This document shows positions 39,705 to 46,417 of a stretch of 46,417 bases of DNA, piece after piece (positions within the stretch are counted from its first letter, which is position 1; each line of letters begins with the position of its first letter). Made by a program: the position numbers and the translations under genes. Source of the stretch: Nostoc sp. XA010 (GTDB taxonomy: Bacteria; Cyanobacteriota; Cyanobacteriia; Cyanobacteriales; Nostocaceae). Where the stretch lies: assembly GCF_020829625.1 (NCBI RefSeq), contig NZ_JAIVFX010000036.1:7373-53789 (forward strand), written 5' to 3'. The notes beneath the pieces were generated by a model. That model searched no databases. It saw only the letters and a program-made list of their open reading frames with translations, and had not been told where the DNA came from.

Positions 39705-40388
39705 ATGAGTAAACACCTTCATCTGTGGGAAAAACTCAATGAACGGCAGCAAGCCACACTCACTGCCATTTACCGTACTGACCAGTCGGTGGAGGCAGCA
39801 CAAAAAGAAGGTTGGCGATTAGGTTCAATCAGAGAGAAAGCATCCGTATGGCGTAATCTGCAATATTATTTTGAACCCACAAGCTATGAAACTTTATTGC
39901 ACAAGTTGCTATCTCTTGCTGGTGTAGTTGACCAGGGACTGGGTTCAACTCTTTCTCTTTTGGAACGACACAAGTTAATTGAATGTAATTATTATGACGG
40001 CGAACTAATTTCCATCAAGCTCACAACCACTGGACGTGCTGTAGCTCGTGCTGGGTTGGGTGAATCAGCACCTAAAAAGCCACCCAAGGGACAACTTAAA
40101 CCAAGGCAATGGGAGGCACTAGCTACAGCCTATCAAGCTGGTGAATTAGGGCTAGAGAGTGGATTAACCTTTGGGGATTATGCCGGGTTTAGTTGGCAAT
40201 GGACTTGGTTGAGATTGCGAGATTATTACGGAACAGACAACGGCTTAGTGAAAGAAGTTGGCTACTGGAAAGATGGTAAGCACTTAACCAAACTGGTTAT
40301 TACTCAGCCTGGGATAGAGTTTTACCGACAGCAGTGGTCACAATATCGCACTCTATACCCTGATGTAAATGCGCCCAAACCTGAATAA
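39705..40388 (+). CDS. Winged-helix hypothetical protein (227 aa)
   Basis: Two similar helical blocks are seen: 'LNERQQATLTAIYRTDQSVE' near the start and 'LKPRQWEALATAYQAGELGL' after residue 125, the second followed by a loop and 'VKEVGYWKDGKHLTKLVIT'. The first block is followed by 'STLSLLERHKLIECNYYDGE', a typical winged-helix recognition and wing. The protein looks like a duplicated DNA-binding fold. No regulator family was identified. Confidence 0.65.
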   Translation: MSKHLHLWEKLNERQQATLTAIYRTDQSVEAAQKEGWRLGSIREKASVWRNLQYYFEPTSYETLLHKLLSLAGVVDQGLGSTLSLLERHKLIECNYYDGELISIKLTTTGRAVARAGLGESAPKKPPKGQLKPRQWEALATAYQAGELGLESGLTFGDYAGFSWQWTWLRLRDYYGTDNGLVKEVGYWKDGKHLTKLVITQPGIEFYRQQWSQYRTLYPDVNAPKPE

Positions 40389-40401
40389 CGTTATTTACCT
40401 C

Positions 40402-40839
40402 CTACTCTTGCAAACGCGCAAATTTATCACCTTGTCTCAATAAAGGATACATCTCTTGCGCGATCGCTTCTAACTTATCGCCATGAGGACGAGGACGAGC
40501 GATCCGAACCCCTTCATCCCACCACGAACAGCCGCCAGCTAAACTATAATGCAGCGTAAGGGTGACTTCATGCCAATCACCGGATAAAAATAAACGAGTA
40601 TCTTTCAATGCAAAAGCTAGATTAAAATCAAATCTATCTCTTCGATAATATTTATGAAATGGATTGTTATGTGGCCTATCACCGGACGCAGATTCGCTAA
40701 GGTATGCCACAAAATCCATTTCTATCCAATTGTCTACTTTAAAATTAAATTTGGGGATTATCCTAAAGTGTGTGTGCGGATAGTGTTTTTCTGCAATTTG
40801 AATTAAAATCAGTTCCGTTTCAGGTAATACCGCTTGCAT
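40402..40839 (-). CDS. Hypothetical protein (145 aa)
   Basis: A soluble protein, beta-rich in the middle ('THFRIIPKFNFKVDNWIEMD', 'DTRLFLSGDWHEVTLTLHYS') and helical at the end ('GDKLEAIAQEMYPLLRQGDK'). It converges with the winged-helix gene, with 13 bp between stops. No recognised domain. Confidence 0.6.
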   Translation of the reverse strand: MQAVLPETELILIQIAEKHYPHTHFRIIPKFNFKVDNWIEMDFVAYLSESASGDRPHNNPFHKYYRRDRFDFNLAFALKDTRLFLSGDWHEVTLTLHYSLAGGCSWWDEGVRIARPRPHGDKLEAIAQEMYPLLRQGDKFARLQE

Positions 40840-40899
40840 AATTTTTGACCACAGTTCGCAAAACTAAAAAAGCTTGTCAAACAGATCATTACAGGTAAT

Positions 40900-41151
40900 T
40901 TACTCGCCCATTTCTGCTAGTTGGCATTGAAGCTCCCAGGTTAGCCCTTCAAAATCAGGCATATTTTCCTCTCTATCACGCGAGTAAGCGCTTGGTTCTA
41001 TGCCGATGACTTCAGTTCCCACACGCACATCTGCTACGTGATTCATACGAGAACACATGGGCATTGCAAGTGTATCCCCTACTTTTTTGTAGGTGTCTTC
41101 GCCGTTCGGAAAACAAAATAAATCACCGCGCTGTAAATCTGAGAATTTCAT
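40900..41151 (-). CDS. Small hypothetical protein with intact reading frame (83 aa)
   Basis: The N-terminus 'MKFSDLQRGDLFCFPNGEDT' resembles small barrel proteins whose first strands carry L-x-x-G-D-x-F. The middle has 'PMCSRMNHVADVRVGTEVIG'. A broken paralogue lies at 39305-39559, which supports that this is a true gene. Function unknown. Confidence 0.7.
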   Translation of the reverse strand: MKFSDLQRGDLFCFPNGEDTYKKVGDTLAMPMCSRMNHVADVRVGTEVIGIEPSAYSRDREENMPDFEGLTWELQCQLAEMGE

Positions 41152-41203
41152 ACAACTAACAAGTTTTAGTCTTTTTATTTGGTTGGTAACTCAACGTATC
41201 AGA

Positions 41204-41404
41204 TTACAAATCTGAACTACTTGGTTGCAATAGAGCCTGTTGAATCTGCTTGTCGGTTGCTAATTCCATTGGGTTAATATCTTCATTAAGAACAAAAATC
41301 CCTTCTTCTCCTTCTTCCAAATCACCCACTGAAAATTGACAATCAGCATCCATTGCCGGATGCATCATCATCCAAGCGTCGTGACTGGCGTTCCTGTTTT
41401 CCAT
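41204..41404 (-). CDS. Small acidic hypothetical protein (66 aa)
   Basis: ATG 41404 gives a 66-residue acidic protein ('DADCQFSVGDLEEGEEGIFV'). The frame is open to a GTG at 41452, so the start is uncertain. It lies within the segment present in the second but not the first copy of the local duplication. No family recognised. Confidence 0.45.
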   Translation of the reverse strand: MENRNASHDAWMMMHPAMDADCQFSVGDLEEGEEGIFVLNEDINPMELATDKQIQQALLQPSSSDL

Positions 41405-41445
41405 TAGGCATGAAAACTTTGTGGAGCATGGGCATTCCTCCAAAC

Positions 41446-41474
41446 TTTGCACACGGACATTAAAAGGATAACTT
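41446..41474. repeat. 29-bp exact direct repeat, copy 2 (copy 1 at 39606-39634)
   Basis: Identical to 39606-39634. It overlaps the end of the tandem-domain gene and the upstream region of the small acidic gene. Confidence 0.9.
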
Positions 41475-41849
41475 ATCGATCTGCTCCCTCATAGAGGCTA
41501 GAGCCGATTGAATATCTGGGAATGGTAGGCTTTCTTGTAGCACCATTTCTTCATGCATGGGTACATATAATTCAGCCAAGTAGCAGCCAAGGCGTAGATC
41601 AAACCACACGTCAATAATGCAGCCTTTATACCAACCTTGCGAATAGTATTTATCGATCTGTTCCTTCATATAAGCTACAGCCGATTGAATATCTGAGAAT
41701 GCTTGCCTTTGTTGCATCAACATTCTGTTGCGAACCGGGGCATATAATTCAGCCAAGTAGCAGCCGCGCCTATCATCACGCCAAACATCAATACTACAGC
41801 CAAAATATTTCTCGGAGTGCTTTAAATCCTTAGACAGTAAATCAATCAT
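41460..41849 (-). CDS. Hypothetical protein made of two tandem copies of one domain (129 aa)
   Basis: ATG 41849 is preferred. Two blocks of about 50 residues align: 'GCSIDVWRDDRRGCYLAELY' with 'GCIIDVWFDLRLGCYLAELY', and 'FSDIQSAVAYMKEQIDK' with 'FPDIQSALASMREQIDK'. Each looks like a small beta-beta-alpha unit. An internal gene duplication is clear. Function unknown. Confidence 0.65.
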   Translation of the reverse strand: MIDLLSKDLKHSEKYFGCSIDVWRDDRRGCYLAELYAPVRNRMLMQQRQAFSDIQSAVAYMKEQIDKYYSQGWYKGCIIDVWFDLRLGCYLAELYVPMHEEMVLQESLPFPDIQSALASMREQIDKLSF

Positions 41850-41992
41850 GGTGAACACCCATAAGCTTATTCTCTTTCGATAATTACAATTTTTAGCATG
41901 ATTTATCCCAGGATTACCCAAGATGGTTGATCAATTATTCCCGTTAACGGGAAAATATTAATGCTGTCTGCTCTCTCATCGAAGGAGAAAGC

Positions 41993-42169
41993 TTAGTTGA
42001 GTAATTCATTGTTATCTAAATCCTCGCTCCAAATAACAGCACCACTTTCAACATCCTGCTCCCAAACAATTAGCCCACGATTATCCAATTCATTCAGGCT
42101 CGTTTCGTTAACTTGCTCAATAAACGAATCAGGTAATAAATGAAAAATAAAGCGAAAAAAGGTATTCAT
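41993..42169 (-). CDS. Very small protein downstream of array B (58 aa)
   Basis: ORF from ATG 42169 reads 'MNTFFRFIFHLLPDSFIEQV', then 'LNELDNRGLIVWEQDVESGA' and ends at TAA 41993-41995. The second half resembles the end of ATPase B ('LNELVNAGQLIFDGEDSW'), i.e. a helix plus wing. It lies directly beyond array B on the same strand. Whether it is translated is not proven; no ribosome-binding site is obvious. Confidence 0.5.
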   Translation of the reverse strand: MNTFFRFIFHLLPDSFIEQVNETSLNELDNRGLIVWEQDVESGAVIWSEDLDNNELLN

Positions 42170-42220
42170 TGACTTCTAATGCTCCTAAACAAAAGATGAT
42201 TAATATGCCTGTAGCCATCC

Positions 42221-42374
42221 CCACACCTCCGCCACAGATAAATCACTTCATTTGTGCTGTGGTGCGGCTGTGGCGCTTGCTGGGCAAAGCATCCCACAGA
42301 TTATTGCCACACCGCCACGCCACAGTGCCACAGTTCGCCACACCGCTTTTTGGGTACTTTTTACTGTGGTGTGG
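42221..42374. repeat. Array B: 11 copies of CCACA/TGTGG next to the ATPase B stop codon
   Basis: CCACA starts at 42221, 42232, 42294, 42307, 42320, 42328 and 42338; TGTGG starts at 42258, 42269, 42365 and 42370; a near copy CCACG is at 42315. The consensus is about GCCACAG. The last copy ends 5 bp from the ATPase B stop. Density, mixed orientation and position parallel array A, but the sequence is different. Confidence 0.85.
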
Positions 42375-42378
42375 TGAT

Positions 42379-43908
42379 TCACCAGTCAAACTTAGACCAG
42401 CTATCTTCGCCATCAAAAATGAGTTGTCCAGCATTGACTAATTCATTCAAAGCAGTAATTAATTTAATGTCACCCTGCTCTCTGAGTTCATCTTTCTTTT
42501 TGATATCGGCAAGTGTCTTAGGCTCCTTGTTTTTCGCGTTATCAAAAAAAGATAATAAGCGTTTGGCAAGGTCTGACAATCCCAAATGATTTTGAATAGT
42601 CGTTGGCTGTTCGCCGATATCTAGAGTTTCATTTAACCGACTTATAGCTCCCTGGTTGTTGCATATACTGTCGTCACTGGGTTCAAACCCTGGCAAGAAT
42701 TCGCGCTGATCTCGGTTAAAAGCAGAATGATTTTCAAGTACAGGCATTGAGTACCACTGAGTCGTCTTACCATAGTAGATAGCCCGACTGCACTCTGAGT
42801 TATTGATTAGCTCTGCTATTTTATCGGTATCAAACTTTTTGAAAAGTCGTGCAGTTTTCCAAGTGTCAAGAACGGCTAAATTGCTTTCATGAACCAATGC
42901 AATCGGTGTTAACTGGCTAATGCCTGAAAGGTCACTGCCGTTAGCACCAACAAAGGGCGTTTGAGCAATAAACCAGATGTTCTTCCCAGCACTGCTACCA
43001 CATGATGCGATACCAATAAGCTTGTCGGAGAGCAGAGTACACTTGGCTACTTTTAGCCTCGCACCGATGATCGTTCCTTCATCAATTATCAGAAGCGCTC
43101 CATCGTTCACAAGAGCATATTGATCATATTCTGCGATCGCAGCCTCGAACCATGCAGCTACGGTTTGCGGCTTTGCAGTTTCACAATGCAGACGCTTTTC
43201 TACATCAACAATGCCATCAAAATAGCCGTACTCCTTCCAGTCATCTTTACCATTGATCAGAAAGATTTTTTTACTTGGGTCGTGGCGTTTGACTTGACGA
43301 ATAACATTGGATAAAAGTATTCCTTTCCCGCTCCTTCCCAAACCCACTATAAAAAGATTTTCGATGTTAGCACTCATCTGTCCAACAATATCAATCTCTG
43401 TGGCGGCTGCGGGGTTATAGTTATCAACCTGTGTCTGTACTGGGATCTGACAAAAAGGTTTCTCTAAAAGTGTTTTAGCAGCAGTCAGCAACGGCGTGGA
43501 ATTAGAAGTTATACTTGGCTGATTATCCTCGTAAAAGTCTGCCGCCGCATCACTCAAAGCTAGTCCGCGTTCATTAGCAAAGTTCAATTCATTAATTACT
43601 ACTTCTTTACCCACTTGACGGGTATAATCTGCAAAATTATCGCCGTCTAGCACTTGAGCCACGCAACCCAACTCAGCGATCGCAGCTTGATTTCTTTGAA
43701 TCTGCCCAGCCTTTCTCCAACTATCCCAAAGAAAATAAGCGACTACCAATCCTCCCGTTATCGGGCTAGCAGCGCTGGACGCTAATACACCCAAAACAAT
43801 GCCGCCGATGACATTCCACTGTAAATGATTTTCTTGAGTAGCGCGAAGTGCAACCTCGCTCCATTCTTCGGGAGTTTTATTATTTTTCTCAGGATTGAAT
43901 CGTGTCAT
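42379..43908 (-). CDS. Membrane-anchored P-loop ATPase B with C-terminal winged helix (FtsK/HerA/VirD4-like)
   Basis: This 509-residue protein has a hydrophobic hairpin at about 31-62, Walker A GLGRSGKG (189-196), Walker B ALLIIDEG (271-278) and 'IWFIAQTP' (311-318), whose Gln fits the sensor position of the FtsK-HerA class. The last 65 residues form a likely winged helix ('LAKRLLSFFDNAKNKEPK', 'LITALNELVNAGQLIFDGED'), comparable in place to the DNA-reading gamma domain of FtsK. It should be a DNA-translocating or coupling ATPase at the inner membrane. It is the last gene of operon B before array B. Confidence 0.8.
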   Translation of the reverse strand: MTRFNPEKNNKTPEEWSEVALRATQENHLQWNVIGGIVLGVLASSAASPITGGLVVAYFLWDSWRKAGQIQRNQAAIAELGCVAQVLDGDNFADYTRQVGKEVVINELNFANERGLALSDAAADFYEDNQPSITSNSTPLLTAAKTLLEKPFCQIPVQTQVDNYNPAAATEIDIVGQMSANIENLFIVGLGRSGKGILLSNVIRQVKRHDPSKKIFLINGKDDWKEYGYFDGIVDVEKRLHCETAKPQTVAAWFEAAIAEYDQYALVNDGALLIIDEGTIIGARLKVAKCTLLSDKLIGIASCGSSAGKNIWFIAQTPFVGANGSDLSGISQLTPIALVHESNLAVLDTWKTARLFKKFDTDKIAELINNSECSRAIYYGKTTQWYSMPVLENHSAFNRDQREFLPGFEPSDDSICNNQGAISRLNETLDIGEQPTTIQNHLGLSDLAKRLLSFFDNAKNKEPKTLADIKKKDELREQGDIKLITALNELVNAGQLIFDGEDSWSKFDW

Positions 43909-43936
43909 ATATAGAAGTATTTATTTGGAATAGGTA

Positions 43937-43966
43937 AACGCAGTACCGAATTACGCGGACTGCGTT
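43937..43966. terminator. Intergenic hairpin inside operon B
   Basis: AACGCAGT (43937-43944) and ACTGCGTT (43959-43966) are perfect 8-bp arms with a 14-base loop, between the membrane-protein gene and ATPase B. No T-run follows in the operon direction, so partial attenuation or processing is as likely as termination. Confidence 0.5.
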
Positions 43967-43978
43967 ATCTTTACTAAA

Positions 43979-44701
43979 CTAATGGTTGGTTTCTTTGATT
44001 GCGTAGGAGAGCTTGCCTACCCAAATAATCAAACTGACAATAACTTCGATGGCAAATAGTGTAATCAACGCCAAACTTAAATTAGCGTAGTCAAACTTGT
44101 TCCACTGTCCGGTTCCTAAATACCAAAAAAAGTCTGAGAACTTGCCGCTATGTACTGGACTATATACAGTTATACAGATCAAAAAATCGACAGTGTAAGT
44201 CACAATTTTAAGGCGCTCCAAATTACTTACAACCGAAATAGGCAAAGCATTATAAGTGCGTTTGAGCATTGCCAAAGTGGGGTCATCAGTCTGCTTGATT
44301 TCATACCTGCTGCGGCTATCTACATTACTAATTACCTGCTGCATAAATCCCTCATGGTTATAGAGGATAAGCGGTAGAACTTCGATAATTTGAATCACTC
44401 CCCAAAGCATTGTACCCAGTATCCAGGTGATGCCCTGCCCTAAAAAATTAGCAATTCCATTGACGATGGGAATCACCGAAATTAGATAAAAGAATGCTTG
44501 GTTTATTGCTTGACCACTCAAAAAGCGCACTGCCATTTCATAAGGTTGGATGTTCAGATAAGCAAAGTAAACCGCAGTTAGCACCAGCCCCCAATAAAGG
44601 ATTCTTAGCCACTGCTGGGGGATTTTTTTACTCTTATTGTGACTGCCACCAGACTGCCATGCAGAAGCGCCTGGGTTTGAACTTTTTGAACCTAAAGCCA
44701 T
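43979..44701 (-). CDS. Multi-span membrane protein of operon B (240 aa)
   Basis: AAGGAC precedes ATG 44701. A Gly/Ser/Lys-rich N-terminus is followed by hydrophobic segments near 31-49, 68-88, 91-114, 163-182 and 210-231. It is the counterpart in position of the 189-residue membrane protein of operon A. A role in a membrane complex with ATPase B is inferred. No recognised family. Confidence 0.75.
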   Translation of the reverse strand: MALGSKSSNPGASAWQSGGSHNKSKKIPQQWLRILYWGLVLTAVYFAYLNIQPYEMAVRFLSGQAINQAFFYLISVIPIVNGIANFLGQGITWILGTMLWGVIQIIEVLPLILYNHEGFMQQVISNVDSRSRYEIKQTDDPTLAMLKRTYNALPISVVSNLERLKIVTYTVDFLICITVYSPVHSGKFSDFFWYLGTGQWNKFDYANLSLALITLFAIEVIVSLIIWVGKLSYAIKETNH

Positions 44702-44712
44702 GTTATTTGTCC

Positions 44713-45207
44713 TTATTTTTCAGGTGTGTAATAATAAACCTTTGCGCCGCGAATCTTTTTGATTTGATTAATGGCTAGCTCCCGATTGCCTGTAAATGCC
44801 ATCTTCCCCACGACCGGAACACCATCTTTATCAGCAATTAAAACGCCAGTATTGCCATTGCCGTCGCATACAACTGTGTTGATTGGGAGTGACTTTTTAG
44901 TAGTGCGATCTAGTACAGTTTCACCTTCAACCAAGGTTGCTAAATTCCGTGCTGCTTTTGCGGCTACTACGATAGTGCAGCCAGATTTATATCTCGCTTC
45001 CGCTACTTTTGACGCTGCCTGTTCATAACTCAATTGCTGCTCTAATAGCATTTGCTGTTGACCATTAAATGCAATGGTTGTTCGCGCAATAGATAGGGAT
45101 TGCATATTGGCACTAATGTCCTTAGAACTGAGCATTAAGCTCCCAACGATGAGTGATCCAAAAACAATCTTGCTGCCGTGTTTTCGCCAAATTCGATTAG
45201 TGTTCAA
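44713..45207 (-). CDS. Single-span protein with extracytoplasmic-type domain, operon B
   Basis: There is no ATG; TTG 45207 has GAGGAAT at good spacing, while another TTG at 45243 is also open. A basic N-terminus and hydrophobic segment ('KIVFGSLIVGSLMLSS') are followed by a coiled-coil-like stretch ('MLLEQQLSYEQAASKVAEAR') and a beta-rich end ('LPINTVVCDGNGNTGVLIAD') with two cysteines. It may form the extracytoplasmic part of the operon B complex. No known family. Confidence 0.65.
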   Translation of the reverse strand: MNTNRIWRKHGSKIVFGSLIVGSLMLSSKDISANMQSLSIARTTIAFNGQQQMLLEQQLSYEQAASKVAEARYKSGCTIVVAAKAARNLATLVEGETVLDRTTKKSLPINTVVCDGNGNTGVLIADKDGVPVVGKMAFTGNRELAINQIKKIRGAKVYYYTPEK

Positions 45208-45262
45208 TGCCTTATTCCTCAAGTATTTTTTTGGGGCAGACAAACCACCCCATAGCGAATAA

Positions 45263-45553
45263 TTAATTACCTTTTACCTGGGCGACGAGAGCATCTAGCA
45301 AGCCCAATAATTGACCACGCGATAACTCATCAAGTCTTTGTACTACTTCTTCCGTTTCAGCATCACGAGGGGAGTCTAGATGTGAATCTGGATCATCCTG
45401 AAACAACGACCAGCTAACTTTCTGAATCATCCAAAGACGTTGGGCATTGTTGAGAGCTTCAAATGTGCTGCCCCAAGATTCCTGCATATCTGCAAGCAAA
45501 CCTGTATCTCCGGGCATTGTGCCTGAGCAAAAATATCCTATTGGTTTAGTCAT
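45263..45553 (-). CDS. Hypothetical protein of operon B (96 aa)
   Basis: A soluble, acidic, helical protein ('SWGSTFEALNNAQRLWMIQK', 'VVQRLDELSRGQLLGLLDAL'). It is 20-55 bp from the next gene depending on that gene's start, and 22 bp after the previous one, so clearly operonic. No recognised domain; a helical-bundle accessory subunit is a guess. Confidence 0.65.
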   Translation of the reverse strand: MTKPIGYFCSGTMPGDTGLLADMQESWGSTFEALNNAQRLWMIQKVSWSLFQDDPDSHLDSPRDAETEEVVQRLDELSRGQLLGLLDALVAQVKGN

Positions 45554-45574
45554 GATTAAAATTCTGAGTTGTGC

Positions 45575-45760
45575 TTAGTTGTGCTTATTATGAGCAATAG
45601 ATTCATTCGGTGATACGGGGACATCGCTTTGCTTAAGAGATTGTGCGTTCGCTTCTTTATCCGCATCAATTTCTGCTTGCAATCGCTGTAATCGGAGAGC
45701 ATTGTCAGTTATCCGTGAGCGTCCCCAATCGTTAGGATTTGTGTAGTGAAGTGCTGCCAT
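45575..45760 (-). CDS. Small hypothetical protein of operon B (61 aa)
   Basis: AAGGATT lies eight bases before ATG 45760. The sequence is hydrophilic, with a helical middle ('DNALRLQRLQAEIDADKEAN') and a disordered tail. No family recognised. Operonic position supports expression. Confidence 0.55.
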   Translation of the reverse strand: MAALHYTNPNDWGRSRITDNALRLQRLQAEIDADKEANAQSLKQSDVPVSPNESIAHNKHN

Positions 45761-45858
45761 TTGTTAGAATCCTTAAGTACAAATCGTTTTGCGTATCGAG
45801 ATACATCTGCTTAGTGGGGCGATTGCAATGATTGGTCGTCGGTGCAATCGCACCAGAG

Positions 45859-46044
45859 TCAGTTCTCACAAAACTCAACAAGTTCAAAAACCTCCCTCTG
45901 CACTTGGTTTTGGCTTAATTCTCTTCGCCTGCCTTTCGAGTCATTGAAAATGAAAGGTGCATTGACAAGAGAATTAGACCGATGGCTGTAGCGGAGTTGT
46001 TGACCACGGAATTGGTACAGTTGGTTACGCTGTAAGGCTGTCAT
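45859..46044 (-). CDS. Small basic protein of operon B (61 aa)
   Basis: ATG 46044 overlaps the stop of a 19-codon leader ORF as ATGA. The product is basic ('MTALQRNQLYQFRGQQLRYS', 'GRRRELSQNQVQREVFELVE') and may bind nucleic acid. Family unknown. Confidence 0.55.
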   Translation of the reverse strand: MTALQRNQLYQFRGQQLRYSHRSNSLVNAPFIFNDSKGRRRELSQNQVQREVFELVEFCEN

Positions 46045-46100
46045 TTATCGAGGTTTCTAGAAATCATTTCTTTAAGCGCCTCAAACCCGGACTGTGACAT
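46041..46100 (-). CDS. Leader mini-ORF of operon B (19 aa)
   Basis: The ORF MSQSGFEALKEMISRNLDK has the best ribosome-binding site of the operon (AGGAGGAATT directly before ATG 46100). Its stop overlaps the next start as ATGA. It probably serves to couple or tune translation of the first operon B gene, or is a genuine micro-protein. Confidence 0.5.
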   Translation of the reverse strand: MSQSGFEALKEMISRNLDK

Positions 46101-46167
46101 AATTCCTCCTATTTTCTATACAATACTCTTGCCCGAACTACTGATGATGAGAGCTAGTTCCTTTCTC

Positions 46168-46367
46168 AATACTGCTCGGTTAAGGAAAATGAAGGGTAAA
46201 ACAAAGAAAAATTTGTTCGCGTATGTTTTACGATAACAAATGAGATAATTCGACTTACTTTTTCTCTTTGAGGCTATCGTACAAGTCCACCCCAATACTG
46301 CTCGGTTAAGGGAAAATAGATAACGGAATAAATCATAATTTGTTCGCGTGTAATCTACGAGAACAAA
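46168..46367. promoter_or_regulatory. Duplicated operator-like region upstream of operon B
   Basis: Two 29-bp dyads with arms TTTGTT and AACAAA lie at 46212-46240 and 46339-46367; the second extends to TTTGTTC..GAACAAA and both contain TTCGCGT. Each is preceded by a 23-24-bp repeat beginning AATACTGCTCGGTTAAGG (46168-46190 and 46294-46317). The whole unit repeats with a period of about 126 bp. This looks like a two-site operator for operon B. Confidence 0.7.
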
Positions 46368-46417
46368 AACAACTAAAAAGGTTGCTTGTACCTGAAGGCA
46401 CTCTCGAAAAATTTAAT

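Noticed and set aside
40384..40396. AATAACGTTATT as a further parS copy
   Set aside because: It shares only the inner part of the parB palindrome and lacks the CCC/GGG ends.
1..46417. Possibility that the window is a complete circle
   Set aside because: Joining the end to the start continues the excisionase-like frame with unrelated residues, unlike its paralogue, so closure is not supported.

Overview
The window looks like part of a large plasmid (or plasmid-derived island) of a filamentous, Nostoc-type cyanobacterium. The evidence is a CyRepA1-type replication initiator, a parAB pair, a MobC/MobA mobilisation pair, about a dozen HIP1 octamers (GCGATCGC), a pentapeptide-repeat protein, a STAND/WD40 NTPase of cyanobacterial style, and many small cyanobacterial-type hypothetical proteins. 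No rRNA, tRNA, CRISPR array or intact insertion sequence was recognised.

Layout. 1-1.3 kb: edge of a small excisionase-like gene, a catalytic-domain-only tyrosine recombinase and a nuclease-family remnant. 1.3-6.7 kb (minus): NarL-type response regulator, pentapeptide-repeat membrane protein and STAND NTPase; the last two share a Q-G-x-x-N repeat motif. 6.7-12.6 kb (minus): operon A, with small helical and membrane proteins, a membrane-anchored P-loop ATPase, a tiny overlapping C-terminal ORF and an array of 11 GTGTC sites just downstream. 12.6-18.2 kb: divergent promoter, RHH regulator, a hypothetical gene and the CyRepA1 gene with its ribosome-binding site inside a hairpin, then decayed HNH and rep fragments. 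18.2-21.9 kb: mobilisation region with an 11-copy GGCTACGCC-type repeat array, MobC and a relaxase with a TOPRIM-like tail. 21.9-25.8 kb: membrane-anchored periplasmic-binding-protein-like sensor and parAB, with three perfect 16-bp palindromes inside parB. 25.9-32.1 kb (plus): SF1 helicase, SNF2 helicase and an unknown partner, a possible nucleic-acid-directed defence or repair module. 32.1-35.3 kb: HigBA toxin-antitoxin, recombinase remnants, a second copy of the excisionase-like gene and an intact Xer-type recombinase. 35.3-42 kb: small accessory genes, an HNH endonuclease, duplications and broken genes. 42-46.4 kb (minus): operon B, with the same layout as operon A: small proteins, a membrane protein, a TM-anchored ATPase with a C-terminal winged helix, and an array of 11 CCACA sites touching its stop codon. 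It is preceded by two long repeated operator-like dyads.

Reading of the whole: rep, par, RHH and mob genes maintain and mobilise the element, and TA, STAND/pentapeptide and helicase genes are probably stabilisation or conflict modules. The most novel candidate is the pair of ATPase operons, each ending at its own dense short-repeat array. This resembles a DNA translocase encoded beside its recognition sites (as in FtsK/KOPS or Streptomyces TraB/clt). That function is inferred, not demonstrated.
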